From Cyanoderma ruficeps (taxonomy: Eukaryota > Chordata > Aves > Passeriformes > Timaliidae), in the NCBI GenBank assembly GCA_008694505.1, contig VZDJ01000623.1:12912514-12976513 (forward strand): DNA of 64,000 bases. Direction: 5' to 3'. The translations under genes were made by a program, and so were the position numbers. Below the pieces are notes generated by a model. That model saw nothing but the letters and a program-made list of their open reading frames with translations. It had not been told where the DNA came from and searched no databases. Each line of letters starts with the position of its first letter. The first letter of the stretch is position 1. Shown here in pieces: positions 61,278-64,000 of the stretch.

Positions 61278-64000
61278 GTAAGTACATATTTGTCCTGGTG
61301 CTTTTGCTGGGCATAAATCTGCACTCTTCCCGTGTGAGGTAACACTTCGGGTGAAGGCCAAGCTCTGAAGCTGGCAGGCGTAGGTGCTGTACCTTAGATT
61401 TGCCTCTCAGCACATCTCCCCCCACTCCCCTATGGCAAAGCAGGTAGACTGGCACTTTAATACCTCTACTTCTCCAGAGAGTGAGATGTCCTTAGATTGT
61501 AGATGTAGCTTTTCCAGTCCAAAGAGTAACATCTCTTGGATTTTAGAAACAAACTTTCTAGCGGTAGTAACCCTGACCCACTGTTCACTGTTTATTGTCA
61601 GATGTTCCGAGATTCCTCTGGGGCTGCTCCCTCCCCACTCTCTTAACTCTGTCCACCTTCCATGGAGAGCAGCTGATGTGCTTATGTTCATTCTTTTAGG
61701 AAGCACGTACTTCATCAAGTGACAGATGTCTTAACATCCCTGGGATCATATGTGATCCTCTGAAATTCTATAGGAGCAAATCTTGGCACTTCCTTAACAT
61801 ATCCTCAGCAGTTTAGTAAGTTCATGTTGCCTGTTTTAGAGCTGCATCTCAGGTTATCAGTAGAGGTTTTATATTCTTTTTTCGGGCTTGATAGATTTTC
61901 CATTAATTATACTGTTGCAGATAAGGTATCTGTAGAAATCAAGTACTTGGACTATAAACACTTTTAAAGGTCTTTATTTTTTCCTGCTTTTTTGTTTGTT
62001 TTGGTAATTTTTGTTTTTCTTTGTTTTGCTTTCAGCTAGGATCATTTTCAGGCAGTTATATAATGTAAATGGAGTTAATGCCCATACTTCAAGTTAGAGA
62101 ATACAAGTCAGTCCTTAGCATCAGAGTAGGAAACTTGCAAAGAGAATAGAAAAAGCAGTTTTTGTGCAACAATAAAAAATTATGCAATTTATCAGGAAGG
62201 ACCCAGCTTTGCCAAAATGAATCTACACTGTATTTTCCCACCCTGAGCTGAATGGGGTCTGTAATTTACCCATGGTGCATATTTCTTTCATTAGCTGAAG
62301 CATAGAAGATTTTGCACTAGGCTTGTCTTGTTGAGCTGTAATGTAGGCTATGATGAATAGGATGCTGGTTTGCAGGAGCGTACCTGCTGCATTTCTTAAC
62401 CCTCTATTCCATTCCCTCCAACTGTATTACATTGACCATTTTTCTGTGTATGTGTTCTGGGTTTTTTTTGAAACAAGATTGTAATTGGTTATGAGAATCT
62501 TTAATTCACTTTTGGTTTGTGTTCTGCAGGGGCCCTTTATACTGATGACACTGAAAGTGGATTATTCCCAAAAGATTAACGTATTTTGTAATTTTTTTTT
62601 TGTAATTAGCACATTTTGCATTACACTTCTCATTAATAAAATCATATTAAACAGGCCACGCTTTTTAATAATATAATTTTGTACATAATGCTATATTTAA
62701 TGTGTTAATATAGAGGATATACTAAATAAAATTGTGACTTTTAAAATAATTTATTGTATCATGGGAGTGCATATTACAGAATTAATAGTTCTAGTGTAAA
62801 TAGAATTCAGTTTGGTATTAGTGATAGGAAATATTTTGTTCAGTTTGTGCTAGAAGTGTCTAAAGAGTCATAGGCTCCTTATGAGAAGATATGACATCTT
62901 CTGTGCATATATTTTCGATCAGCATGACCTCAAAAAGAGTTAACCATGAGCTCTGACACTTTAAAAATTATTCATTTTCAGCAATGAGAAGTTTGACAAC
63001 GTTTTGTCCTAAGGAATTTAGTAATCCATTTGAATTGTTATATATTGTTCACTGTTTATTTTTTTTCATTGTTAATTGATGAAAAGTGCATATGCTGGCC
63101 AATAATCTGAAGGCGTTTTCTAGTGTGCTTAAAGACCACTTTTGAATTAGTTCTCTCAGTCAGTGTAGATGGTGTTCTTCAAATATGTAGTACACTCTTC
63201 ATTTCATATAGCACTGAAAAGCACCATGCTGCTTAAAATATGCAGTGTCAAAACACTCCACCATTAATGTAATGCTTCACTGATTTGACAATTGCAATGC
63301 CAAATGTTAATGAAGCATCATGAACATCTTCTCTAGTGGTAGTATTTGAGACATTGGAAAAAATGGTTTTTGCTCTGTGAAAAATCAAAATTGAAAAAAA
63401 AAGTGAAGCTGTTTCTAGGTAAAGCAGCACTTCAGATTTTATGAATTCTTTTAAAAATCAGGTAGAGTTTAATCAGTCTTTTTTTTCATCTGATGCCTTT
63501 TTTTTAAGAAAAGCAGATCTGGGTGTTGGGGGGGACATGATGACTTTAAAAAATGCTTTAAATATAACAGGATTGCCATATTTATTAGGAAGTAAAAGGA
63601 AAGAATTTGACTGTGTAAGGTGGTCTCTATTTTCTCCCACATCTTAGTGTCAGGTATATGAAAGTATAACAATAAAGATGAATATATTATCAAACTAATT
63701 ACAGGAGCCTAATATTTTATTATCTCTCAGTGTATCATTTTATTGAAAACCAACCCTGCAGCCTCCAAAACAAAATCTGGAAAAGAACTTTTTCATTTTT
63801 CCTTTCTGAATAGCACTGTAAATAAATTTTTTATCCATCTTGCCTATTTCCATTTTTAATCTTGTAGTCTGACAAAGCTTATTTCTGAAACAGTTATTTG
63901 AACGTTGCTTCTCCTGCTCCTAATTACTTTGTGAATCTTTGTTTCTGGAAGTGTATTTGTTGTACAATAGTCATCCCTATTACTGGGAGCAACCAGTAAA
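61278..64000 (+). other. TAFA5: TAFA5 intron 1, 5' part
   Basis: Begins with the splice donor GTAAGTA and runs beyond the window end. TAFA5 introns are known to be long in other vertebrates. Composition returns to AT-rich from about 61700. No repeat family, RNA gene or further exon was recognised. Short open frames here have no supported identity. Confidence 0.85.

Overview
The window reads as a bird nuclear chromosome, most likely from a passerine. It is AT-rich, with no long open reading frames outside one CpG island. It carries several CR1 LINE copies, some with partly readable RT-protein C-termini and ATTCTATG/ATTCC-type tails. It also carries several avian-type solo LTRs flanked by short target-site duplications. 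The LTR family seen at 5586-5821 and 57956-58410 (minus strand, starting TGTYTTGGTTTAG and ending AACCCAGGACA) is of a kind I associate with passerine genomes. I have not checked that by search.

Layout: 1-59.7 kb is a gene desert. I find no protein-coding exon I can defend there, only unique AT-rich DNA, CR1 fragments on both strands, solo LTRs, a few microsatellites, two assembly gaps (16475-16570 and 52000-52019) and four isolated single N positions. From about 59.73 to 60.77 kb the composition switches abruptly to a strong CpG island. It is followed directly by the only recognisable gene: exon 1 of TAFA5 (FAM19A5) on the plus strand. The start codon is at 61166 and a GTAAGT splice donor sits at 61278. 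The exon encodes the signal-peptide end of this secreted, brain-enriched chemokine-like protein. The rest of the window (61278-64000) is the beginning of intron 1.

The picture fits known vertebrate synteny, in which TAFA5 lies next to a very large gene desert (between TBC1D22A and TAFA5 on human 22q13). The desert may hold long-range TAFA5 regulatory elements, but none can be shown from sequence alone. The most notable points are four short upstream ORFs in the presumed TAFA5 leader, three of them mutually overlapping in three frames; a twin LTR pair whose two copies both carry a lone N at the same internal place, with about 207 bp missing from one copy; and a GC-rich unexplained island at 42525-42960. 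I do not see a wholly new biological system here.
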